Origin: Chlamydiota bacterium
Lineage (GTDB): Bacteria; Chlamydiota; Chlamydiia; Chlamydiales; Parachlamydiaceae
DNA length: 47,048 bases
Direction: 5' to 3'
Assembly (NCBI GenBank): GCA_013286075.1
Contig: JABDGJ010000001.1
Location: 27,973-75,020, forward strand
This document shows, piece after piece, positions 26,227-33,443 of the stretch. Each line of letters begins with the position of its first letter. Position 1 is the stretch's first letter. A program made the translations under genes and the position numbers. The notes under the pieces are model-generated. The model saw nothing but the letters and a program-made list of their open reading frames with translations, did no database searches and was not told the DNA's origin.

Positions 26227-26751
26227 ATGAATAAATGTTATTGCAAATACTTATTATATTTTTTTGTATTCATTACTGTTGTATCAGCGGAAGCTAGTGA
26301 GCCGATAAAAGGAGCTCGCAAATCTCCCATTCTTACAACCACAGCCATCATCGAGGTGTACAACCAAGACCAATTCCAAGGAATTGTTCTCATTGAGAGA
26401 GGAAAAGCTCCATTTGGAAAAGCTATTCCAGGAGGAAAGGTTGAGTATGGGGAAACAGTAGAGAATGCTGTAAGAAGAGAAATGAGGGAAGAAGTGAATC
26501 TCGAATTGCAGGATTTAAGACAATTCCATGTTTATTCTCAACCATGTCGCGACTTCAGACATCACTCAGTTGAAGTTACACACGTAGCGAAAGCATTTAG
26601 CTTGCCAGCCGCTGGCGATGATGCAGCTAAGGCATTTGTAGTTAAGGTTGATGATATCCCGTGGAATGAGCTTGCTTTTGATCATGCTGAAATTCTTCAT
26701 GACTATCTCGATTATAAGAGTGGAAATTCCACCTCAATGATTAAACCATAA
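26227..26751 (+). CDS. Exported Nudix hydrolase
   Basis: The signal peptide (YLLYFFVFITVVSAEASE) is clear. The Nudix box reads GGKVEYGETVENAVRREMRE followed by EVN, i.e. G-x5-E-x7-RE-x2-EE, complete except that the last Gly is Asn. PFGKAIPGGK before it fits ADP-ribose pyrophosphatase-like members. Its 55-bp spacing from the hydantoinase-like gene and the terminator after it suggest that it is the last gene of the 20690 operon. It is the second exported Nudix protein of the window. Likely substrate: a nucleoside diphosphate derivative outside the cytoplasm. Confidence 0.85.
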   Translation: MNKCYCKYLLYFFVFITVVSAEASEPIKGARKSPILTTTAIIEVYNQDQFQGIVLIERGKAPFGKAIPGGKVEYGETVENAVRREMREEVNLELQDLRQFHVYSQPCRDFRHHSVEVTHVAKAFSLPAAGDDAAKAFVVKVDDIPWNELAFDHAEILHDYLDYKSGNSTSMIKP

Positions 26752-26776
26752 CGCATTGATCGCATCGAACAATTTG

Positions 26777-26807
26777 GATTCGTTTCGCAAAAACGAATCT
26801 TTTTTTT
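26777..26807 (+). terminator. Intrinsic terminator after the Nudix gene
   Basis: GATTCGTTT (26777-26785) pairs perfectly with AAACGAATC (26791-26799) around a 5-nt loop, followed by eight Ts. It separates the hydantoinase-like operon from the RiPP locus. Confidence 0.88.
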
Positions 26808-26834
26808 GACAATAATCAATATGTTATTTATATT
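26806..26834 (+). promoter_or_regulatory. Strong sigma70-type promoter of the RiPP precursor
   Basis: A consensus TTGACA (26806-26811) starts in the last Ts of the preceding terminator. TATATT (26829-26834) follows at the ideal 17-bp spacing. The transcript would start near 26841, about 87 nt upstream of the precursor ATG. Confidence 0.78.
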
Positions 26835-26927
26835 TTCTTTCTCTCGAAAACCAAAAGTTCTTTTTGAGAGAAAACTTTCTGTTCAGCAGGAAGTTGTCCT
26901 AAATAAATCGTAATGTAGAGGTAACTC

Positions 26928-27119
26928 ATGAGAATCGAACAACCATCCTTTAATACGCATGCAGGTACAGATCACACTATTTCTAACGGAATAGATTCAT
27001 CCACGTTAAACACAAAAATTATCAAATCCATTTATCGTGATGTAATGCAGGGAAATTCTGGGTGCCAGAACGGATATGCCAATCATTGCAGACTTGTATT
27101 TTCTAATGTACTGGTCTGA
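26928..27119 (+). CDS. Putative RiPP precursor peptide (triceptide/cyclophane-like)
   Basis: The ATG follows TAGAGGTAACTC and starts a 63-aa peptide. Its leader-like N-terminus is polar (MRIEQPSFNTHAGTDHTISN), with a helix-prone middle (TLNTKIIKSIYRDVMQ). The C-terminus is GNSGCQNGYANHCRLVFSNV plus LV. It contains two aromatic-x-Asn motifs, YAN and FSN, and two Cys. Three-residue cyclophanes formed by radical SAM/SPASM maturases of the XncB/GrrM/FxsB group occur at such aromatic-x-x motifs, often with Asn third. It has its own consensus promoter and a hairpin terminator before the maturase gene, as expected when precursor must exceed enzyme. The assignment rests on context and motifs; no precursor family is recognised. 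Confidence 0.7.
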   Translation: MRIEQPSFNTHAGTDHTISNGIDSSTLNTKIIKSIYRDVMQGNSGCQNGYANHCRLVFSNVLV

Positions 27120-27131
27120 AAATTTCTCAGA

Positions 27132-27159
27132 AAGACTGTTGTGCGCGACAGTCTTTTTA
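27132..27159 (+). terminator. Hairpin terminator between precursor and maturase
   Basis: AAAGACTGT (27132-27140) pairs with ACAGTCTTT (27149-27157) around an 8-nt loop, ending in TTTTT. It lies 12 bp after the precursor stop. Partial read-through would give low maturase levels from the same promoter. Confidence 0.8.
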
Positions 27160-27204
27160 GGACCTATCAAATTCCCATAGAAACGATCGATATTTGGAGA
27201 GGCA

Positions 27205-28416
27205 ATGAGCGATATACGATTTTTTGAAATTATTTTGAAAGTAGTCGAGCGATGTAATTTAAACTGCTCGTATTGTTATTTTTTTAATTTGGAAGACCAA
27301 AATTACAAGAAACATCCTCCCTTTATTTCCATGGAAACTGTGCGCGATATCGTCCAGTTTCTCAAAAGATCTAAAACAACATGTCCCAACCTCACAACCA
27401 TTCGAATAGATCTCCATGGTGGGGAGCCGATGCTCCAACCTAAAAGTCAGTTTGATGCCATGTGTACGATATTTCGTGAGGAACTCCAAAACGATTATCA
27501 GGTGGAGATTGGCATGCAGTCTAATGGAACGCTTGTCACAGAATCTTGGATTGAGTTGCTCAAAAAACACAACGTTACAGTTGGCATCAGTTTGGATGGA
27601 ACTAAGGAAATTAACGATCGTTTCCGAGTAGATCACCGAGGAAAGGGATCTTACGACAAAGTTGTTGCAGGACTAAGACTATTACAACAATCAGGCATCA
27701 AAGCCAAGCCAGGTATTCTTTCCGTTCTCAATCCTAGTTATGATCCAGCACTTCTCTATCACCATTTCGTTCACGAATTGAGTGTCCAATTTATTGATTT
27801 TCTATTACCTGATTTTACACATGATACTTTTGCTACATCTGGATATTCTGCGGAAGACTATGGTGCATGGCTATGCAAAATATTTGATATTTGGACGAAA
27901 GAAGACAATCCGTCAGTCCAAATTCGATTTTTGTATACTTCACTTTCTGCTCTCATGGGATATATACCCGCACTATTTTTAGGAGGCACTCCTATTGAAG
28001 GATATGGTGCTGCAACGATCAGTTCAAATGGACTCATCGGTCCCGAGGATACAATTCGAAATACCGACCCGCACATTATGGAAGAACTGGGATCTGTAAA
28101 AAATTATGATATCTCCAGTCTTATGAAAACGCCTTTATTCACTCGTTTAGGGCAATCACTCCTTCGCATCCCACAAGAATGTGAAAATTGTTGCTGGAAA
28201 TCTGTATGTAGAGGAGGAAAAGCGCTCAACCGTTATTCTCGATCAGAAGGTTTCAATAAACCTAGCATCTATTGCAATGGATTAAAAATGTTTTATGAAA
28301 AGATCGCTTCTTATCTATTGCGTGGAGGAGTTCCTGACGACGTTCTTCTAAAAAGCTTACAAATCAATGAACGTGATTCTGAGTTCTTCATTGGTCATTT
28401 AATGAAACTAGCGTGA
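27205..28416 (+). CDS. Radical SAM/SPASM peptide maturase
   Basis: Residues 17-24 hold the CxxxCxxC motif (CNLNCSYC) that binds the radical SAM [4Fe-4S] cluster, followed by LHGGEPML, MQSNGTLV and ISLDGTKEINDRFR, the standard blocks of the peptide-maturase branch. The C-terminal SPASM region is visible as CENCCWKSVCRGG and a later SIYCNGL, supplying ligands for auxiliary Fe-S clusters. Length (403 aa) and pattern fit maturases that form cyclophane crosslinks (XyeB/GrrM/FxsB-like). GGAGAGGC precedes the ATG. Its neighbour at 26928 is the presumed substrate. No dedicated transporter or protease gene follows, so export may use a distant exporter. Confidence 0.9.
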   Translation: MSDIRFFEIILKVVERCNLNCSYCYFFNLEDQNYKKHPPFISMETVRDIVQFLKRSKTTCPNLTTIRIDLHGGEPMLQPKSQFDAMCTIFREELQNDYQVEIGMQSNGTLVTESWIELLKKHNVTVGISLDGTKEINDRFRVDHRGKGSYDKVVAGLRLLQQSGIKAKPGILSVLNPSYDPALLYHHFVHELSVQFIDFLLPDFTHDTFATSGYSAEDYGAWLCKIFDIWTKEDNPSVQIRFLYTSLSALMGYIPALFLGGTPIEGYGAATISSNGLIGPEDTIRNTDPHIMEELGSVKNYDISSLMKTPLFTRLGQSLLRIPQECENCCWKSVCRGGKALNRYSRSEGFNKPSIYCNGLKMFYEKIASYLLRGGVPDDVLLKSLQINERDSEFFIGHLMKLA

Positions 28417-28558
28417 AAAACCATTCTAGTTTGATGTTGATCCACAAGTTCGATGTTGACGTTTAAATAAAAAAAGACATAGCACCTAATGCCACTACTG
28501 ACGACACTTTGTAGCAATGTGCAAGTTTTAAAATAACTCACGTTACGAACTTAATCTC

Positions 28559-28580
28559 GATCTTGATCATGATTAAGATC
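28559..28580. repeat. 22-bp near-palindrome between convergent genes
   Basis: GATCTTGATCATGATTAAGATC is a palindrome except for one mismatched pair. It lies between the convergent ends of the maturase (28416) and the 28597 gene and could act as a weak bidirectional stop; no T-run is present. Confidence 0.4.
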
Positions 28581-28596
28581 ATTTGCGTAAGGTGGG

Positions 28597-29244
28597 TTAA
28601 AATAAGATTCCCAAGCCTCTGATTGCTGTCACAAGAGGATCTGTTCTGTTGAAATAAAGACGAAAGCGATAATATTCGGCGAGATCACGATTTTTGAAGG
28701 CGTATATATCGAGTATGAAAGAACCACAAGAGCAGATCAATGGCCTTCCGATTCCTTCTATTAGCAATCCTATACTAGCAATACGATATGAAATTCCTCT
28801 GTTATTTGTCTTCCAACATTCATAAGTGTAGTGTAATAGTGATGAATCAGGAATGAGTGGAGAAAATAATTTTTCAAACATATCTTTTCTTAAGAAAAAC
28901 AAAGTTTTTTTTTCTTTGTCTTCTAACTTTTCAGGCATACGCCAGTCTAGTTGACGGACTCCTCGCCAAATCGACTCTGCTTTCTCGAAACACTCCGCAT
29001 AAGGATTTTGATCCGGGGGTGCAAAGCGCTTGCCATCGCAACAATAAAACACTCGAAGTTCGGCTGTAATTTGATCCGCAGTATGAAGCCTAACCAAATG
29101 GGTAAATTTCCGAGTATCATATTTGTACGCAATTGCATCAAATACCTGGATATAATCACTAACTTTTATAAGATGACTTTCTTCAGTGTCTAAATAGGAA
29201 CTGAATGCTTTCCATTTAAATAATGGACCTTCGAGACTTTGCAT
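28597..29244 (-). CDS. Orphan protein convergent with the RiPP maturase
   Basis: The ATG at 29244 has a strong ribosome-binding site (AGAGGAAG, 5-nt spacing), so the gene is real. The 215-aa product is soluble with no signal peptide. Recognisable only as landmarks are VRLHTADQITAELRVFYCCD, KRFAPPDQNPYAECFEKA, and a C-terminal stretch IYAFKNRDLAEYYRFRLYF. I know no family for it. It reads towards the radical SAM gene rather than with it, so a role in peptide maturation is possible but unsupported. Confidence 0.7.
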   Translation of the reverse strand: MQSLEGPLFKWKAFSSYLDTEESHLIKVSDYIQVFDAIAYKYDTRKFTHLVRLHTADQITAELRVFYCCDGKRFAPPDQNPYAECFEKAESIWRGVRQLDWRMPEKLEDKEKKTLFFLRKDMFEKLFSPLIPDSSLLHYTYECWKTNNRGISYRIASIGLLIEGIGRPLICSCGSFILDIYAFKNRDLAEYYRFRLYFNRTDPLVTAIRGLGILF

Positions 29245-29443
29245 GTGACTTCCTCTAGAAATATTTAATTAAAATTATACTATATAATATAGTTTAGTTC
29301 AATAAAATTAACTAAAGTTAAAATTTATAAAAAAAATTATATATTAGTTTTTTATTTTTGTGTTGGCGAAAAGCTCAGGAATAGACATTGTAAGCGGAAT
29401 AGTTCGTATGTTATCCTTTTTCGTACGTATTTGAGGTAAAAAC

Positions 29444-31528
29444 ATGTTCAAACTGTCTTTTATCCTAGTATTTTTAATCCCTTTCATCGTTTTACAAGAA
29501 TTCGCTAGTACCTTGGATTTTCAAACGATGACTTACGAGGATATTATCGCTTTTAATAAACCTCAAAAAGTAATTCTTTCTCCAAGCGGTACCAAAACAG
29601 CCTATATCGTACGCACTGGTAATCTAAACGAAAACAGGAATATAGATACCCTATATCTTTATGACAACATAAACAAACAGCAGCAAAAACTTTGCGAAAC
29701 CGATAAAATCATCCAAATTGCTTGGGGAAAGAGTACAGAAAATCTCTACTATCTTATTAAAGATGGAGATCAACACAAGATTATTGCTAATGATCAAAAT
29801 GACCAGACTGTTTTGTTGCGCTTCGATGATGAAATTTCCATTTTTTCCCTGGATCCGAATGAAACAGGTCTGTATTTCACCAAAACAATTTATTATTCAG
29901 ATGAATCTCAAAAAAGCAAAAAAGAAAGCGGACACGTGTACAAATGGCAAACGGACTTCTCTTACTTTTTTAAACAAGAAGTTCCTCTAAAAGAATGGGA
30001 AGAAATTTGGAGGTTAGAGTTCGCTACAGGGTGTAAAGAATGTGTAACTAAATTACCGTATAATGGTTGGCATTTGGGTTCATTTATAACTAGCATAGAG
30101 GCTTCTCAGAATGGTCAATATCTTCTTTTGTGTGTGCATGATTATGGGAAACCTGAGCTAGGAGGCACTCCATTTACAAATAGAGTCAAGGTATTGGATC
30201 TTAAAACCAATGAGTGGTATATCCCCCATCAAGATTCCTGTGCAGCTCAAGAAACACCATGTTGGATAGGTGAAACACAATTTGTTTTTCAGGAAATAGT
30301 GTTTCATTCTAATCATACAACAAAAAAAATCTGGGTCTTCGATACTCAATCCCAATCAGGAAAATCTTTGGATTGGATAGAGATATCAAATGGTATTGAT
30401 CATTTTTCATGGAATAAAACAAAAAAAATATTGCATGGATTATCGAGTAAACTGATATACAACATCAACTTGGAAGAACAAACTATTCAAAAGATTGTAC
30501 TTCCAGAAATGCTAGATCGATTGCCTTCAATAGATGAGGAAGGTCGGCAAATAGGATTTATTTTTGAATCTTCTCAGGAACCTCCTGAAGTTGTTATTTT
30601 CAACGTTATTGAAAAAACCCTCACCAAAATTACAAATCTCAATCCACGATTGTCTACCCTTTCTCTTGGAAGAGTAGAAAAATTCGAGGTGCAAACAGAT
30701 GATGGTATTTCTACAGATGGTTATATTCTTCATCCTGTTAACGAACAGCCTGGCCGTAAATATCCTTTGATTGTTTGCACTTATGGGTTTTCTGGATCAT
30801 TTATTACCGATGCAGAATGGCATTCTTCTTTTCCTGCTCAAACCTTCGCTGCAGAAAACTACGTACTTCTATTACTTAACAATGCGGGGTCAAGTCAATT
30901 TCTTGTTGGAAATTCTGACTTAGCAAGAAAAATTGAGGGATGGGATGTTCTTGCTCTCTTCGAAAAAGCTGTAGATGAGCTTGTGAATCGAGGAATTGCT
31001 GATCCAACCAAGGTTGGAATTTATGGATGGAGCCATGGAGCTTTTGTAGTCAATTTTTTGATTACCCACTCAAATAAATTTCAAGTAGCGGCACTTGGAG
31101 AAGGAGGAGATTATAACCCTAGTGAATTTTGGGTATCAGGACATCCGTTGTGGTCGAAGATTTTTATCAATACTTTTGGTGGACCTCCTTGGGGAGACAG
31201 TTTAAAGAATTATTTAGAATTCTGTCCCTTTTATCATGTAGAAGATGTCAAGACTCCATTACTTATGGAGTACTCAGAAGGTCTTGATATGGCTTTTGAG
31301 ATGTATGTACCATTGCGGTGGTTAGGAATGCCAGTTGAACTTGTTTATTATCAGGGTGAGGAACATAACTTTGCAAAACCAAAAGCTCGTGTGGCTTCCA
31401 TGGCTCGCAAATTGGAGTGGTTTGATTATTGGTTTTTCAACAAACGTAATCCAGATGCAGCCAAACAAGAGCAATATGAACGATGGGATTCTATGCATAG
31501 TGAAGCGTTGACATCCTCCTCTTCCTAA
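29444..31528 (+). CDS. Secreted S9 prolyl oligopeptidase-family peptidase, 3' end altered by IS
   Basis: GAGG precedes the ATG and a signal peptide follows (MFKLSFILVFLIPFIVLQEF). Residues about 30-400 form a beta-propeller-like region with LSPSGTKTAYIVR and repeated sheet patterns. The C-terminal hydrolase domain has LLLNNAGSSQFLVGNSD, the nucleophile elbow IYGWSHGAFVV and the His in EEHNFAKP; an acid is expected in the EYSEGLDMAFEMY region. The family cleaves short peptides from the N-terminal side. The last six residues (LTSSSS) and the stop are supplied by the end of the IS605-type element that begins near 31508, so the native C-terminus was replaced by a few codons. All catalytic parts remain, so it is probably still active outside the cytoplasm. 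Confidence 0.88.
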   Translation: MFKLSFILVFLIPFIVLQEFASTLDFQTMTYEDIIAFNKPQKVILSPSGTKTAYIVRTGNLNENRNIDTLYLYDNINKQQQKLCETDKIIQIAWGKSTENLYYLIKDGDQHKIIANDQNDQTVLLRFDDEISIFSLDPNETGLYFTKTIYYSDESQKSKKESGHVYKWQTDFSYFFKQEVPLKEWEEIWRLEFATGCKECVTKLPYNGWHLGSFITSIEASQNGQYLLLCVHDYGKPELGGTPFTNRVKVLDLKTNEWYIPHQDSCAAQETPCWIGETQFVFQEIVFHSNHTTKKIWVFDTQSQSGKSLDWIEISNGIDHFSWNKTKKILHGLSSKLIYNINLEEQTIQKIVLPEMLDRLPSIDEEGRQIGFIFESSQEPPEVVIFNVIEKTLTKITNLNPRLSTLSLGRVEKFEVQTDDGISTDGYILHPVNEQPGRKYPLIVCTYGFSGSFITDAEWHSSFPAQTFAAENYVLLLLNNAGSSQFLVGNSDLARKIEGWDVLALFEKAVDELVNRGIADPTKVGIYGWSHGAFVVNFLITHSNKFQVAALGEGGDYNPSEFWVSGHPLWSKIFINTFGGPPWGDSLKNYLEFCPFYHVEDVKTPLLMEYSEGLDMAFEMYVPLRWLGMPVELVYYQGEEHNFAKPKARVASMARKLEWFDYWFFNKRNPDAAKQEQYERWDSMHSEALTSSSS

Positions 31529-31538
31529 AGGAAGAGGA
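31517..31538. repeat. IS end hairpin, tnpB side
   Basis: TCCTCTTCC (31517-31525) pairs with GGAAGAGGA (31530-31538) around TAAA. This is the subterminal hairpin recognised by TnpA, and on the minus strand it would also form the end of the omega RNA. The S9 stop codon (31526-31528) falls in its loop. Confidence 0.8.
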
Positions 31539-31554
31539 TTCCTACGGCGGTCAG

Positions 31555-32769
31555 TTAGAAACTAACAGACTCGACTTCGGCGGGTTCCTGCTTCTTCGAG
31601 CGGCCTAAATGCACCATCTCTCCACAGGCTAACAAGCGATGTCCTCGCTCTAAAATATTTATCGCACCGACTATATCGGCGTTATTCTTGTACCCACAGC
31701 AGACACACAAAAATTGCGACTGTGTTTTCCGATTGTGGTCAGAGATGTGGTCGCAATTTGGACATGTTCGACTGGTGTTTTCAGGTGGTACGGCAAATAA
31801 CAGCCCTCCGTTCCAGCCGAGTTTATATTCCAACTGACTCCGAAATATCCCCCATCCCTGATCTAAGATGCTCCGATTCAGATTCGATTTTTGGCGCACC
31901 TGTTTACCTGGTTGTTCTTTTGTTCCTGCTGCTGTTTTCAACATACTTTTTACCTGCAAATCTTCAATACATACGAGCGCGTGGTTTTTGCTGATCGCTG
32001 TGGTGGTTTTATGCAGGAAATCCTTACGAGCATTCGCTATGCCAATATGCACTTTCTGCACTTTGGCCTTTGCCTTTTTCCAGTTATTGCTAAATTTGAT
32101 CTTTCGAGCCATTCGCTGCTGGTAGCGGCGTAATCGTTCTTGGTGTTTCTTGAAACTGTTTAACGGTGCAACATAATGACCATCGCTTAAAGTTGCAAAC
32201 CGAGCAATTCCAACATCGATGCCAACTGCAGTGGTAACGGTTTGCTTTGGCGGATTCTCTTGTCGCTCGGTTTGAACCGAAACAAACCACTTGCTGCCGT
32301 TATGAGTCACGGTAACATTACACAGTTCACCCATAATCTCGCGACTCTTTCGATAACGAATCCAGCCGAGTTTAGGGAGAAAGATTCGACTGTTTGGCTG
32401 GTCGAGTTTGATTTGTTTTGAATCCGGATAGCGAAAGCTCGAGCCAGTGCCTCTCTTCTTAAAACGGGGAAACTGAGCGCGTTTGGCAAAAAAGTTTTTG
32501 TAGGCTCTGTCTAAATCTTTTAAAGCATGTTGTAGAGGGTGACAGGGAGCTTCTTTAAGCCATGGCGTTTCTACTGAATTGCGCCACTGGGTTAGTTGGT
32601 TGGCCATTGCTACATAGCCGATGAATTTATTTCCCGCTTCGTAATTTTCTTTCTGAATTGCTAATCCCTTATTGAACACAAACCGGCAGCCGCCAGAGAT
32701 TCTGCGCATGTTGCGCTCCTGCGTTCCATCGGGCTGAAGCTCATACTTATAGGCTTGCATTCTTCGCAT
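31555..32769 (-). CDS. tnpB: TnpB RNA-guided nuclease of IS605 family
   Basis: The N-terminus MQAYKYELQPDGTQ is the TnpB start (ATG at 32760; an ATG at 32769 is also possible). Counting from 32760, the RuvC-like catalytic acids are all present: D182 in GIDVGIARF, E266 in VCIEDLQVK and D362 in NADIVGAINI. A zinc ribbon CPNCDH...CVCCG lies between the last two. TnpB is guided by the RNA transcribed from the element's end to cut the empty donor site and so keeps the IS in the population. Length (about 402 aa) is full. It is divergent from tnpA with starts about 22-31 bp apart. Confidence 0.92.
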   Translation of the reverse strand: MRRMQAYKYELQPDGTQERNMRRISGGCRFVFNKGLAIQKENYEAGNKFIGYVAMANQLTQWRNSVETPWLKEAPCHPLQHALKDLDRAYKNFFAKRAQFPRFKKRGTGSSFRYPDSKQIKLDQPNSRIFLPKLGWIRYRKSREIMGELCNVTVTHNGSKWFVSVQTERQENPPKQTVTTAVGIDVGIARFATLSDGHYVAPLNSFKKHQERLRRYQQRMARKIKFSNNWKKAKAKVQKVHIGIANARKDFLHKTTTAISKNHALVCIEDLQVKSMLKTAAGTKEQPGKQVRQKSNLNRSILDQGWGIFRSQLEYKLGWNGGLLFAVPPENTSRTCPNCDHISDHNRKTQSQFLCVCCGYKNNADIVGAINILERGHRLLACGEMVHLGRSKKQEPAEVESVSF

Positions 32770-32790
32770 GACGAAGATTATACTTGGTCT

Positions 32791-33207
32791 ATGAAAAAAA
32801 ACAACGAAATTCGACAAGGGAGACATTGCCAATTTCTAATGCATGTTCATTTGGTCTTTGTTACGAAATACCGACGTGGAGTATTTACCAAAGAGATACT
32901 GGACGACCTGCGCTCTATCTTTTCCAGTGTTTGCATAGACTTTAAGGCTGATTTAGTGGAATTCGATGGGGAAGATGACCATGTCCATTTGCTTGTGAAT
33001 TACCCACCAAAAGTGAGTATTTCGAAATTGGTAAATAGTCTTAAAGGAGTATCGAGTCATTTGATTCGCAAAAAGGGCTATTCCAGCATTCACAAAAAAT
33101 TATGGGGTGGAGCTCTATGGTCGCCCAGCTATTTTTCCGGTAGTTGTGGTGGTGCCTCCATTGCTCTTATTCGTCAGTATATTGAGCAACAGAAAACACC
33201 GGATTGA
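32791..33207 (+). CDS. tnpA: TnpA Y1 transposase of IS200/IS605 family
   Basis: I chose the ATG at 32791 (MKKNNEIRQGRH) since the upstream extension to 32755 overlaps tnpB. The 138-aa protein has the HUH motif DHVHLLV (H64, H66) and the catalytic Tyr at residue 130 (IRQYIEQQ). It also has the family's HLVFVTKYRRGVF. It cuts and rejoins single-stranded DNA at the hairpin ends of the element as a dimer. No damage is seen. Confidence 0.93.
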   Translation: MKKNNEIRQGRHCQFLMHVHLVFVTKYRRGVFTKEILDDLRSIFSSVCIDFKADLVEFDGEDDHVHLLVNYPPKVSISKLVNSLKGVSSHLIRKKGYSSIHKKLWGGALWSPSYFSGSCGGASIALIRQYIEQQKTPD

Positions 33208-33230
33208 ACCCCGCTGTATTCTCCTGCGGC

Positions 33231-33266
33231 ACGCTAACCCCGCCCTAAAGAACGGAGTTTGCGCGT
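33231..33266. repeat. IS end hairpin, tnpA side
   Basis: ACGCTAACCCCG pairs imperfectly with CGGAGTTTGCGCGT around CCCTAAAGAA. Its position after tnpA and before AT-rich flanking DNA marks the other end of the element. Confidence 0.6.
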
Positions 33267-33296
33267 GTCCATCGGATAAAAAAAAGAAAAATATAA

Positions 33297-33443
33297 GTTA
33301 TTGTTAGTAATAACATCGATTGGACTTTGATAAAAGAACTTCGAAAACGATATCTAAATGTAGAGTTTATCATTTTCCGCTACTCTCAACATCGTGATAA
33401 ATATTTAGAGAAAATAAAGGTAAAGCACAGATATGACAGTTAA
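33297..33443 (+). pseudogene. C-terminal coding remnant, paralogous to 8554-8631
   Basis: An open stretch without a start codon encodes NNIDWTLIKELRKRYLNVEF, then IIFRYSQHRDKYLEKIK, ending inside the MazG-HIT start. The second half matches the remnant before the GNAT at 8640. It appears to be the tail of an unrecognised gene. Confidence 0.4.

Larger units (their letters stand above)
31508..33270. mobile_element. IS200/IS605-type insertion sequence, intact
   Basis: Divergent tnpA (plus) and tnpB (minus) genes lie between two subterminal hairpins, at 31517-31538 and at 33231-33266. There are no inverted-repeat ends or target duplication, as normal for this single-strand-transposing family. The tnpB-proximal end meets the S9 gene at the motif TTGAC (31508-31512). 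The outer limits are estimates, good to about 10 bp. Both proteins keep their catalytic residues, so the element may be active. Confidence 0.88.

Noticed and set aside
28441..28480. Tandem GTT(T/C)GATGTTGA repeat
   Set aside because: Only two imperfect copies of 19 bp; too short to assign a role.
31722..32133. Three plus-strand ORFs of 80-90 aa
   Set aside because: Antisense shadows of tnpB, which is intact with all catalytic residues.
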